A stretch of DNA of 12,913 nt from Bacteroidales bacterium (GTDB taxonomy: Bacteria; Bacteroidota; Bacteroidia; Bacteroidales; UBA3824): contig JAFXMJ010000222.1 in NCBI GenBank assembly GCA_017530465.1, positions 1 through 12,913 on the forward strand. Reading direction: 5' to 3'. Each line of letters begins with the position of its first letter. The stretch's first letter is position 1. The translations under genes and the position numbers were made by a program. This document shows, piece by piece, positions 5,862 through 12,098 of the stretch. The notes beneath the pieces were generated by a model, which was not told the origin of the DNA, searched no databases, and saw only the letters and a program-made list of their open reading frames with translations.

Positions 5862-7643
5862 ATGAAAAAGAAAAACTTGATGAGAATCGCGGCTGTGTCG
5901 GGTTTGTTGTTTGGCTCGATGTCGATGCAGTCGTGTACAGAAGAGGATTGGGCAAATTTCCTTACCGCAATGTTCAATGGTAACGAATACAGCACCAATT
6001 CCGGCGACAACTATTTCGGATGGTTTGGTCTCGACGAGGACACTGAAGTGATACAGGACGACATCAATACCGCCGCATTGCTCTCCGATGGTAGCGGCTT
6101 GCCTACCAAGGTGGACAACCGCAAATGGCTGCCCACAATCGGCAATCAAGGTCAGTATGGCACGTGTGTGGCTTGGGCTACGGCTTACAACTGCCGCACT
6201 TACCTCTACGCCAAGAGCCACGGATTGACCACTTCGTCGCTCAATAGCAGCAACACTTTCAGCCCTGCCGACATCTTTATGTCGATAGGCAGCAACGACA
6301 AGGGTGCAAACTGCGGCGGTAGTTACTTCGAGGCGGCTTTCAACAAGATGATTAGCCGTGGTGTGGCTACGATGAGCACTGCGCCGTATTCGAGCCTCAG
6401 CTGCAATAGCAGCCCCTCGTCGTCGTGGACATCCAACGCCGGCAACTACAAAATCAAGTCGTTCCGCGAGATTACACCGCTCACCAAGGAGACGCTCAAG
6501 CAGTATCTTGCTCAGGGCGAACTCATCGTCTTTGGCGCGGAGCTTGGCGACGAGTTTATGTATGCCAATGATGCCACTGTGCTCACCAAGCAGACCTCAT
6601 TCAACGCTACTGGTCAGCATGCATACCACGCAATGGTTTGCGCCGGATACGACGACACCAAGGGGCCAAATGGTGCGTTCCTCGTTGTTAACTCTTGGGG
6701 TGACTCTTGGGGCGACAACGGCTACATCTGGGTGGACCAAAACTTCTTCGTAGGCGGCAAGTTTGCTTACTGCGCATTCGTTGCGAGCGATGGCAACAAT
6801 CATGTGGAGGTTGACGAAGATACCAAGAACGTTAAGGACAATGAAGTTACCACAGGTGGTGCCGATTTGATTGCCGCCGACAATTTTGACTTCTACTACG
6901 TGGACGAGGACAGCGACGGCAAGTGGTACGAGTGCGATTACAACGTTTATAATGCTGGCAATGAGACTGTTAAATCGTCTTCTGATTGGGCTATCTGCCT
7001 TCTCTATTACAATGCCTACAATGCCGAAGACTACGGCATCCTTCTCTTGGATTATTACTCCGACGACTTGGGCAGCAAGAATACTTGGGAGTCCAATTGG
7101 AACAAGCAGAATGCTTACAACTTCTTCGGCTACAATTCGAGTGCTAAAATCAGCGGTTTCTCTTGGAACAACGTCGATATACCGGGCGGCAAGAGCTGCG
7201 CCAAGGTATTGTCTGACATCAAGGGACAAGGCACTGGAAGTTGCTTCGGATGGCGGTTTACCCTGCCCAACATCAACGGTCAGTATTATCTGGTGCTTGT
7301 TGCCGATGCTTTCGACAGCGTATCGGAGACCGACGAAGAAAACAACTACCTCTTCTTTGGCGATTTGGATGGCAATCCGATTACCTTCAAGAACGGCGTT
7401 CCGTCCAACATTTCGGGCAACAGAATCTATTCCAAGGCAACAGTTGTATGTCCCAAGCAAAACTCCGCAAACCGTCTGCAGGACGTAAGGAACGAAAACA
7501 ACCTCAACGCCTACACATCTGATGAGATTGCTGCTATGATAAAGGCACACAAGGATATGGGCATGCTTGCCTCTGTTCCGAGGTCGCTCTCCAAGTCTTA
7601 CGTAGAAAATACCGTAAAGGTAAGGCAGAGGGTAATCAAATAA
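5862..7643 (+). CDS. Papain-family (C1) cysteine peptidase lipoprotein
   Basis: This 593-aa predicted lipoprotein (lipobox ending at Cys25, GSMSMQSC) has a papain-like domain at about 80-310. Gln96 forms the oxyanion hole, Cys102 in QYGTCVAWA is the nucleophile, His256 lies in HAMVCAGYDD and Asn277 in VVNSWGDSWG, so the catalytic set is complete. The family's usual first Cys (QGxCGSCW) is Tyr99, and no classical propeptide is seen between the lipid anchor and the catalytic domain. Residues about 324-465 look like a CARDB-type Ig-like domain, with VLVADAFDSVSETDEENN near its end. TEED directly after Cys25 resembles the acidic surface-export signals of Bacteroidota lipoproteins, so surface exposure is likely but inferred. 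A basic ~130-residue tail follows. Its neighbours are other lipoproteins. The substrate is unknown. Confidence 0.92.
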   Translation: MKKKNLMRIAAVSGLLFGSMSMQSCTEEDWANFLTAMFNGNEYSTNSGDNYFGWFGLDEDTEVIQDDINTAALLSDGSGLPTKVDNRKWLPTIGNQGQYGTCVAWATAYNCRTYLYAKSHGLTTSSLNSSNTFSPADIFMSIGSNDKGANCGGSYFEAAFNKMISRGVATMSTAPYSSLSCNSSPSSSWTSNAGNYKIKSFREITPLTKETLKQYLAQGELIVFGAELGDEFMYANDATVLTKQTSFNATGQHAYHAMVCAGYDDTKGPNGAFLVVNSWGDSWGDNGYIWVDQNFFVGGKFAYCAFVASDGNNHVEVDEDTKNVKDNEVTTGGADLIAADNFDFYYVDEDSDGKWYECDYNVYNAGNETVKSSSDWAICLLYYNAYNAEDYGILLLDYYSDDLGSKNTWESNWNKQNAYNFFGYNSSAKISGFSWNNVDIPGGKSCAKVLSDIKGQGTGSCFGWRFTLPNINGQYYLVLVADAFDSVSETDEENNYLFFGDLDGNPITFKNGVPSNISGNRIYSKATVVCPKQNSANRLQDVRNENNLNAYTSDEIAAMIKAHKDMGMLASVPRSLSKSYVENTVKVRQRVIK

Positions 7644-7679
7644 ATCTGATTGTCTAACCAATATAAAACGATACGAATC

Positions 7680-7889
7680 ATGAAAAAATGGATTTTCGCT
7701 GCGATATTGCTCCTCGGTGTAGTTACTGTACTGCCGTCGTGCGACATATTGCTTGGTACCACCACTACTACCAACAATAATAACAGCAACAACAACAGCA
7801 ACACTACTAATCGCAACACCAACAACAATAACAACAATTCCAACACCAATTCGGGCAGCAACACCTCCCGTGGCAAAGTTGTAAAGTAG
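7680..7889 (+). CDS. Small Asn/Thr-rich lipoprotein
   Basis: This 69-aa open frame starts MKKWIFAAILLL and has a lipobox VLPSC, so Cys21 is the predicted lipidated residue. The mature part is low complexity, mainly Asn, Thr and Ser (about residues 27-62), ending SRGKVVK. I chose ATG 7680 because it starts directly at a canonical signal peptide; a TTG at 7650 would add ten polar residues. It follows the cysteine peptidase by 36 bases with no terminator or promoter, so it is probably the last gene of that unit. No enzymatic domain is possible at this size; a flexible surface or periplasmic tail is the simplest reading. The repeated AAC/AAT codons could vary by slippage. It may be lineage specific. 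The signal peptide makes it a believable gene. Confidence 0.72.
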   Translation: MKKWIFAAILLLGVVTVLPSCDILLGTTTTTNNNNSNNNSNTTNRNTNNNNNNSNTNSGSNTSRGKVVK

Positions 7890-7964
7890 GGGCGTAGCTT
7901 GTCTACGTCCGTCCAATGGCGTAGCTTGTCTACGTCCGTCGACTGGCGTTGCCTGTCAACGTCC
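7890..7964 (+). repeat. Three tandem 27-base hairpin repeats
   Basis: Units begin at 7891, 7918 and 7945, with a 27-base period, directly after the stop codon of the small lipoprotein. Each forms a 7-8 bp hairpin: GGGCGTAG/CTACGTCC (7890-7897 with 7903-7910), GGCGTAG/CTACGTC (7918-7924 with 7930-7936) and GGCGTTG/CAACGTC (7945-7951 with 7957-7963), all with five-base loops. In the third unit an A-T pair has become T-A, which keeps the stem paired. The spacers between stems also repeat in part (GTCCAAT, GTCGACT). The arrangement resembles REP/BIME-like elements; whether copies exist elsewhere in the genome cannot be seen here. Confidence 0.85.
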
Positions 7965-7981
7965 AAACGTCCCCAAAATAG

Positions 7982-8020
7982 AAAACCCGCCGTGAATCAT
8001 TGATTTCGCGGCGGGTTTTT
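7982..8020. terminator. Bidirectional intrinsic terminator between convergent genes
   Basis: AAAACCCGCCG (7982-7992) pairs with CGGCGGGTTTT (8009-8019), extended inward by a T-G wobble and a GAA/TTC segment. There are five T on the plus-strand side and four on the minus-strand side. It can end both the lipoprotein unit from the left and the rsmD transcript from the right. Confidence 0.88.
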
Positions 8021-8040
8021 CTTATCATCATAAACCTTCA

Positions 8041-8601
8041 TTATTCGTTGTCTTCGTTCCTGTCCTTGGCGTAGAAGCTGAAATTCACCTTCCCATAATG
8101 CCGTTGGTCGAAGATGTGTGTCAAATCCGTGAACCTTGTTTTTGCGCTGTGCTCCATTATGAGCATTGCGCCGGGCTTCAAGGTCGGATTGTCCATAATC
8201 ATCTGCGGGATGTTTTCGATGCCCTCCATATCGTATGGCGGGTCGGCGAAGATGAGGTCGTAATTGAGCGGATTGCGCTCCAAAAATTTGAACGCATCAG
8301 CTGTAATCACCCTTGCCGGGGATTTCTTGGGAAACATCTGCGCAAAATTCTTGTTGATGAAGTCGCAGTACTTCTTGTTGGCGTCCACGCACGTGATGTC
8401 GGAGCAGCCGCGAGAAGCCATTTCGTAGCTGATGCTTCCGCTGCCTGCAAAGAGGTCGAGGAAGCGCACGTCTTCATAGTCGAAGTTGTTGCTGATGAGG
8501 TTAAACAGCGACTCCTTCGCCATATCGGTGGTGGGTCTGTCGGTGAAGAACGACGGCAGGTGTATCACCTTGCTGCGGTATATTCCAGTTATAATACGCA
8601 T
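8041..8601 (-). CDS. rsmD: 16S rRNA (guanine(966)-N(2))-methyltransferase
   Basis: RsmD methylates G966 of 16S rRNA using S-adenosylmethionine during small-subunit assembly. The 186-aa protein opens MRIITGIYRSK and has the family motif RPTTDMAKESLFN (residues 22-34). The SAM-binding motif I is FLDLFAGSGS (47-56), an acidic residue Asp73 follows strand 2, and the catalytic motif is ADPPY (119-123), typical of N2-guanine/N6-adenine methylases. Length matches the family. Its ATG lies inside the end of the upstream DUF3822-type gene, with a 13-base overlap, which suggests translational coupling. The bidirectional terminator at 7982-8020 ends the transcript. Confidence 0.95.
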   Translation of the reverse strand: MRIITGIYRSKVIHLPSFFTDRPTTDMAKESLFNLISNNFDYEDVRFLDLFAGSGSISYEMASRGCSDITCVDANKKYCDFINKNFAQMFPKKSPARVITADAFKFLERNPLNYDLIFADPPYDMEGIENIPQMIMDNPTLKPGAMLIMEHSAKTRFTDLTHIFDQRHYGKVNFSFYAKDRNEDNE

Positions 8602-9425
8602 GGCAATGTCATCATATTGAAGAATGTGTGCTCAGGAATGTCTGAGAACGGGAACGATACGTTTTGCGAGAGCTGTGCAAACCTTACGTTGGCGTGGTAC
8701 TTGTATATCAGCTTGTACGCCTCCGAATCCTTGTCGATGTATCCAGAAAGCACTATCGGTGCCTTCTTGTCGAGTTTGAGCTTGTCTGCCACGGATGTTA
8801 TGGCAAATAGCGCGTCGGTGGGCGATTGGTATGAGAATGTATTGTAAAGCTGCACCTTGCCTTTTTCGGTGACTACGATGTCCATGAAGTCGTAGTAGAA
8901 ATTGGCGGAAAGTGTGAGCTCCTCGCTGCAATTCTTGATGAGGTTTTCGATGAGCGGTGTCGCCTCGTGGTAGAAGTTGATTTCCGGGAATGTGTTCACC
9001 ATCAGCGTGGTGATGTACGACGGAATCACAAATACGTTGCAGGCGGAGATTGATTTGAGTTTGTTGAATTGGATCTCCTCCTTGTCGGTGATTGTGAAGT
9101 TTGCGCTCACGAGGTCTTTGAGCTTTGTCTTGTCAAACATCGGGTTGGGCACGATAATCGACTTCCTCGTCACGTATATCATGTCCACCGACTTGTAGCT
9201 CTTGCTCAGGAAAGCGTCGGCGGCGAGGTTGTCCTTTATCTTGTCGTAGAGGTCGGCGTCAGTGACCTCCGTGCCGTAGCCCACGTGCTTGATGGCTACG
9301 TACTCCTTTGAAAATGAATCAAGTATGCAGTACGTGTAGCCCATCTGGCTAATCTGTATCGACAGGCTGTAAGTGCTTGTCTTGTTGATGTTGAACGATG
9401 ATGTGAAGTTTGATATGTCTTTCAT
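8589..9425 (-). CDS. DUF3822 family protein, probable actin-like fold
   Basis: I recognise this 278-aa protein as the DUF3822-type partner that precedes rsmD in many Bacteroidales genomes; this is recall, not a search. It is soluble, with no signal peptide or membrane span. Features in order: an N-terminal strand-rich half (about 15-110) with YTYCILDS and the DxYDKIKDN helix, a middle (about 112-190) with a PSYITTLM segment and HEATPLIENLI, and a second half with FYYDFMDIVVTEKGKVQLYNTFSY. The order suggests two related ASKHA (actin-like) subdomains. I do not see a clear full phosphate-binding motif. Its function is unknown. The TAA at 8589-8591 lies 13 bases inside rsmD, so an rRNA-modification link is a reasonable but untested inference. 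Confidence 0.82.
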   Translation of the reverse strand: MKDISNFTSSFNINKTSTYSLSIQISQMGYTYCILDSFSKEYVAIKHVGYGTEVTDADLYDKIKDNLAADAFLSKSYKSVDMIYVTRKSIIVPNPMFDKTKLKDLVSANFTITDKEEIQFNKLKSISACNVFVIPSYITTLMVNTFPEINFYHEATPLIENLIKNCSEELTLSANFYYDFMDIVVTEKGKVQLYNTFSYQSPTDALFAITSVADKLKLDKKAPIVLSGYIDKDSEAYKLIYKYHANVRFAQLSQNVSFPFSDIPEHTFFNMMTLPCVL

Positions 9426-9439
9426 TGTATGTGATTTTT

Positions 9440-9472
9440 CAAATTCAAATTACGGCACTAAATTAATGCAAA
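9440..9472 (-). promoter_or_regulatory. Possible promoter of the DUF3822-rsmD pair
   Basis: On the minus strand, TTTG (9472-9469) is followed after 21 bases by TGAATTTG (9447-9440), one mismatch from TAnnTTTG. The implied leader is only about 8 bases before the ATG at 9425, so confidence is low. The TTTG is part of the T tract of the terminator just upstream. Confidence 0.33.
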
Positions 9473-9512
9473 AAAAGGAAAAACCAAAAATTTCTTTATG
9501 GTTTTTCCTTTT
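9465..9512 (-). terminator. Intrinsic terminator of the gene at 9551-10186
   Basis: AAAAGGAAAAACC (9473-9485) pairs perfectly over 13 bp with GGTTTTTCCTTTT (9500-9512) around a 14-base loop. Read on the minus strand, the stem runs into a TTTTTTT tract before GC. It lies about 40 bases after the stop of the minus-strand gene and separates it from the DUF3822-rsmD pair. The stem is AT-rich, so termination strength is uncertain. Confidence 0.72.
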
Positions 9513-9550
9513 ATTTTTATTCTTTTGTTGCTTTTATAGCTTTAATTGGA

Positions 9551-10186
9551 CTACTCCCAGTTGCCAGCGTTGTTGTTGAATTCAACGAGCGAGCCTACTT
9601 TGAGTCCGGGGTATTTGCCGATGGTCTTGGCTTCGTCGTTCATATTGACGATTTCCTGACGGTCGAGGCCCTTGAGATATACGTCGTTGGGGGTCTTAGC
9701 CTCAAATACGGAAATCTTAGCCTTGGATGAAGTCTCGATAGTGTCGCTTGCCATCTCGAAGGGGATGTTTACGATAGGCACCATCCTGAGCTCTGCGACA
9801 TTGTACTTGCCCTTGCAGAGCGAGTCGTAGCAGTTGACTGTTACGGTGTCACGCTTTACGATGCCAGCTTCGATGGCCTTGGTCTCGGCAAGCTTGCGGG
9901 GATACTTGTCATAGAAGCTGTCGGGAATGTTGCCGATAGCCTTCACAATCTTGAGCTGGCCATTCTGCACGAAATTCTCGAGCGAGTCAAAACTTCCGGT
10001 GTACGCGCCATATACGCTCTTGTACGCCACTTGTGCGTCGCGGATGTCTTTGAGTTTCTGTACTGTGAGTCCGTAACGCCATTCAGCTTTTTTTTGGAAA
10101 CGGATAGGCTGCATTATGCTGTCCCACAGCAAGTAAGCTAAGAGCGCAATTACTGCAACCAATACTACATGGATTATTATTTTCAT
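9551..10186 (-). CDS. Single-span membrane protein of unknown function, pilin-like N-terminal layout
   Basis: I do not recognise a named family for this 211-aa protein. Residues 4-22 form one hydrophobic span (IIIHVVLVAVIALLAYLLW); the rest should lie in the periplasm. After the span comes a charged helix, FQKKAEWRYGLTVQKLKDIR, then RDAQVAYKSVYGAYTGSFDSL. This is the helix-plus-YGxYxxSxxxL layout seen in type II pseudopilins, but there is no prepilin peptidase site (no Gly-Phe and Glu5). The C-terminal part (about 125-211) is mixed strand, with EMASDTIE, KTPNDVYLKGLD and a Gly-Asn-Trp-Glu ending. It has its own promoter and terminator and so is a single-gene unit, divergent from the helicase gene. 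A conserved Bacteroidales envelope protein is the most I can say. Confidence 0.8.
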   Translation of the reverse strand: MKIIIHVVLVAVIALLAYLLWDSIMQPIRFQKKAEWRYGLTVQKLKDIRDAQVAYKSVYGAYTGSFDSLENFVQNGQLKIVKAIGNIPDSFYDKYPRKLAETKAIEAGIVKRDTVTVNCYDSLCKGKYNVAELRMVPIVNIPFEMASDTIETSSKAKISVFEAKTPNDVYLKGLDRQEIVNMNDEAKTIGKYPGLKVGSLVEFNNNAGNWE

Positions 10187-10225
10187 GATTATTTATAGTA
10201 TGTTTTTTTGTTTTATTTCTTGACG

Positions 10226-10256
10226 CAAATTTAATAAAAAATAAACATTCGCTAAA
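10226..10256 (-). promoter_or_regulatory. Promoter of the gene at 9551-10186
   Basis: On the minus strand, TTTA (10256-10253) is separated by 19 bases from TAAATTTG (10233-10226), a full TAnnTTTG match with one mismatch at -33. The predicted start is near 10219, giving a leader of about 33 bases before ATG 10186. It shares the 168-base divergent intergenic region with the helicase promoter. Confidence 0.65.
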
Positions 10257-10299
10257 AAATAATTTGACATTTTTTTCAAAAAAGTTTTCGGGCAGTTGT

Positions 10300-10330
10300 T
10301 TTACGGTTTCAAACATATTGATTATCTTTG
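10300..10330 (+). promoter_or_regulatory. Promoter of the RecD-like helicase gene
   Basis: TTTA at 10300-10303, a 19-base spacer and TATCTTTG at 10323-10330 match the Bacteroidota consensus with one mismatch at -33. The predicted start is near 10337, about 18 bases before the ATG at 10355. A TTG at 10328 lies inside the -7 element and so cannot be the translation start of this transcript. The 10257-10299 stretch between the divergent promoters is AT-rich, and I see no clear operator in it. Confidence 0.7.
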
Positions 10331-10354
10331 TGTTTTATAAAGTGGAAAGCAAAG

Positions 10355-11770
10355 ATGGTAAACGATTTTTTTAGCAATGCGCTGCGCGTCAAGATGGTTT
10401 TTGAGCCTACTGGCGATCAATCCTCCGCCATAGATGGGCTGTCTCGGTACGTGTGCGGCGATGGCGGCGATGGTATTTTTGTGCTGCGCGGCTATGCCGG
10501 CACGGGCAAGACCACCCTTGTGGCGGCTTTGGTGAAGGTGCTTGCGTCGCTCAATATCCGCACAGTGCTGATGGCTCCCACGGGACGCGCCGCCAAGGTG
10601 CTCGCCTCGTATTCGGGGATGCCAGCTTACACCATACACCGCACCATCTATCGTCAGAGGTCGGGCTACGGCGCGGCTTTCTCCATCGCGCCCAATCTGT
10701 TCAAGGACGCCTTTTTTATTGTGGACGAGGCGTCAATGATTTCGCAGTCGTCGGGCGAGATGTCTGCTTTTGGCTCTGGAAGGCTGTTGGACGACCTTGT
10801 GCAGTATGTATTTTCTGGCACCGACTGCCACTTGGTGCTTGTGGGTGATGCGGGACAGTTGCCGCCTGTGGGCAGTGCTTTTTCGCCCGCGCTCGATGCC
10901 GGAGAGCTTGGATGCTATGGCTTCGGGGTGGGGGAGGCGTCGCTCGGCGAGGTGGTCAGGCAGGCTGAGGGCAGCGGTATCCTGAGCAACGCCACGATGC
11001 TGCGCCGCCTTGTGGAACAGACGTTGCCCGGTCAGCGTGTGGCGCCGCAGTTGACGGTGCGCGACTATCCCGACATCATGCGCATATCTGGCGCGGAGCT
11101 TTTGGAAGCCCTCGAACAATCTTACGACACTGTGGGCGTATCGGAGACCCTCGTTGTCACCCGTTCCAATAAGTACGCTAATGTCTATAACAACGGTATC
11201 CGCAGCCGCATATTCTGGCGCGAGGAGTCGTTGACGGTGGGCGACATTGTTATGATTGTCAAAAACAATTACTTCTATGCCAAGGACATAGAGAAGCTCG
11301 ACTTCATTGCCAACGGCGACACTGCCGAGGTGGTGCGCATCGGGCGGCACGAGGAGCTTTATGGCTTTCATTTCATCAATGTGGATTTGCGTTTCACTGA
11401 TTATGACAACCTCGAGCTATCTGTGAAGGTGATACAGGAGTCGTTGCAGAGCGAAGGCCCGTCGCTCACGCAGAATGAGGCTGACACCTTATATAAAAAT
11501 GTGTGCGAGGATTACGCCGGCATGTCCAAGAGCGAGATGTACAAGGAATTGAAGAACAATGAGTATTTCAATGCATTGCAGATAAAATTTGCCTACGCCG
11601 TCACGTGCCACAAGTCGCAGGGCGGGCAATGGAAGAATGTTTTCATCGACAATGGCTATCTCACCGACGATATGCTCGACCGCGAATACCTCCGCTGGCT
11701 CTACACGGCGTTGACCCGTGCGACACAGAAGGTGTATTTGGTCAATTTCAACGACAAGTTCTTTGTTTGA
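10355..11770 (+). CDS. RecD-like superfamily 1B DNA helicase (UvrD_C_2 type)
   Basis: This 471-aa ATP-dependent helicase has the SF1B motif set. Walker A is GYAGTGKTT (46-54), motif Ia is APTGRAAKVL (74-83), Walker B is FIVDEASMI (121-129), motif III is LVGDAGQLPPVGS (162-174), a RecD/Dda-style LGEVVRQAEGSGI segment lies at 197-209, motif V is TCHKSQGGQW (417-426) and motif VI is YTALTRATQKVYLV (450-463). A UvrD_C_2 fold covers the C-terminus. It lacks the N-terminal extension of RecD2 and there is no recB or recC nearby, so it acts alone rather than as an exonuclease V subunit. The size is close to compact Dda- or Pif1-like helicases. The role in repair or replication restart is inferred. 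It is a single-gene unit ahead of a tRNA; I see no clear terminator in 11771-11792. Confidence 0.93.
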   Translation: MVNDFFSNALRVKMVFEPTGDQSSAIDGLSRYVCGDGGDGIFVLRGYAGTGKTTLVAALVKVLASLNIRTVLMAPTGRAAKVLASYSGMPAYTIHRTIYRQRSGYGAAFSIAPNLFKDAFFIVDEASMISQSSGEMSAFGSGRLLDDLVQYVFSGTDCHLVLVGDAGQLPPVGSAFSPALDAGELGCYGFGVGEASLGEVVRQAEGSGILSNATMLRRLVEQTLPGQRVAPQLTVRDYPDIMRISGAELLEALEQSYDTVGVSETLVVTRSNKYANVYNNGIRSRIFWREESLTVGDIVMIVKNNYFYAKDIEKLDFIANGDTAEVVRIGRHEELYGFHFINVDLRFTDYDNLELSVKVIQESLQSEGPSLTQNEADTLYKNVCEDYAGMSKSEMYKELKNNEYFNALQIKFAYAVTCHKSQGGQWKNVFIDNGYLTDDMLDREYLRWLYTALTRATQKVYLVNFNDKFFV

Positions 11771-11792
11771 CATAAAAAAATCCTCAAAAAAA

Positions 11793-11824
11793 TTTGGTGC
11801 ATATAATAATAATGTGTACCTTTG
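11793..11824 (+). promoter_or_regulatory. Promoter of tRNA-Arg
   Basis: TTTG at 11793-11796, 20 bases, then TACCTTTG at 11817-11824, a full match to the Bacteroidota consensus. Transcription should start near 11831, leaving a 16-base 5' leader to be removed by RNase P before the mature end at 11847. Confidence 0.82.
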
Positions 11825-11846
11825 CGCCGTGATTTTGAAAAAGGCA

Positions 11847-11920
11847 GGTCCGGTAGCTCAGCTGGATAGAGCAACAGCCTTCTAAGCTGTGGGTCGAGCG
11901 TTCGAATCGCTCCCGGATCA
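11847..11920 (+). tRNA. tRNA-Arg (anticodon TCT)
   Basis: The 74-base cloverleaf is complete. The acceptor GGTCCGG pairs with CCGGATC (one G-T at position 2), with discriminator A at 11920. The D arm is GCTC/GAGC, the anticodon stem ACAGC/GCTGT has loop CTTCTAA and anticodon TCT, and the T arm is GAGCG/CGCTC with loop TTCGAAT. CCA is not encoded. It reads AGA and possibly AGG arginine codons. The gene has its own promoter and terminator. I see no integrase gene or duplicated 3' end within the window. Confidence 0.96.
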
Positions 11921-11939
11921 CTTTTGGGTTTTTAGTCGG

Positions 11940-11970
11940 GTCTCATGCCTTCGGGCGTGGGGCTTTTTTT
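11940..11970 (+). terminator. Intrinsic terminator after tRNA-Arg
   Basis: GTCTCATGCC (11940-11949) pairs with GGCGTGGGGC (11954-11963) over 10 bp including three G-T pairs, closed by a TTCG tetraloop and followed by seven T. It starts about 20 bases after the mature tRNA end. Confidence 0.85.
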
Positions 11971-12016
11971 GTTAAAAAAAATGCTGTTTTATGATGGTTG
12001 CAATCACTTTATTGTT

Positions 12017-12024
12017 TATCTTTG
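12017..12024 (+). promoter_or_regulatory. Probable -7 element for the S41 protease gene
   Basis: TATCTTTG fits TAnnTTTG exactly and lies after the tRNA terminator, with a predicted start near 12031. No clear TTTG is found 19-21 bases upstream (the sequence there is GATG/TGGT-like), so this is a partial promoter match. Confidence 0.5.
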
Positions 12025-12098
12025 TGTCATCATTAATAATAACCTGCATTATTATGGATACATATTGGGAACCCAATGACAACAAACGACAGAATATA

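Noticed and set aside
6597..7916. 439-aa open frame on the minus strand opposite the cysteine peptidase and small lipoprotein
   Set aside because: It is antisense to a well-supported peptidase; its hydrophobic Val/Ile-rich runs are the complement of Asn/Asp/Thr codons, not membrane spans.
7890..7964. CRISPR array
   Set aside because: There are only three copies with a 27-base period and no unique spacers between them, and no cas genes; the units are self-pairing hairpins.
8098..8847. 249-aa plus-strand open frame opposite rsmD and the DUF3822-type gene
   Set aside because: It is antisense to rsmD motifs and resembles no protein family; a shadow frame.
10328..10354. Start of the helicase gene at TTG 10328
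   Set aside because: This codon lies within the predicted -7 promoter element, upstream of the expected transcription start; ATG 10355 fits.
10733..11371. 212-aa minus-strand open frame inside the helicase gene
   Set aside because: It is antisense to conserved helicase motifs and has no start or promoter signals.
11847..11970. Integration (att) site at tRNA-Arg
   Set aside because: No integrase, no direct repeat of the tRNA 3' end and no foreign-looking genes nearby; the genes on both sides look like ordinary core genes.
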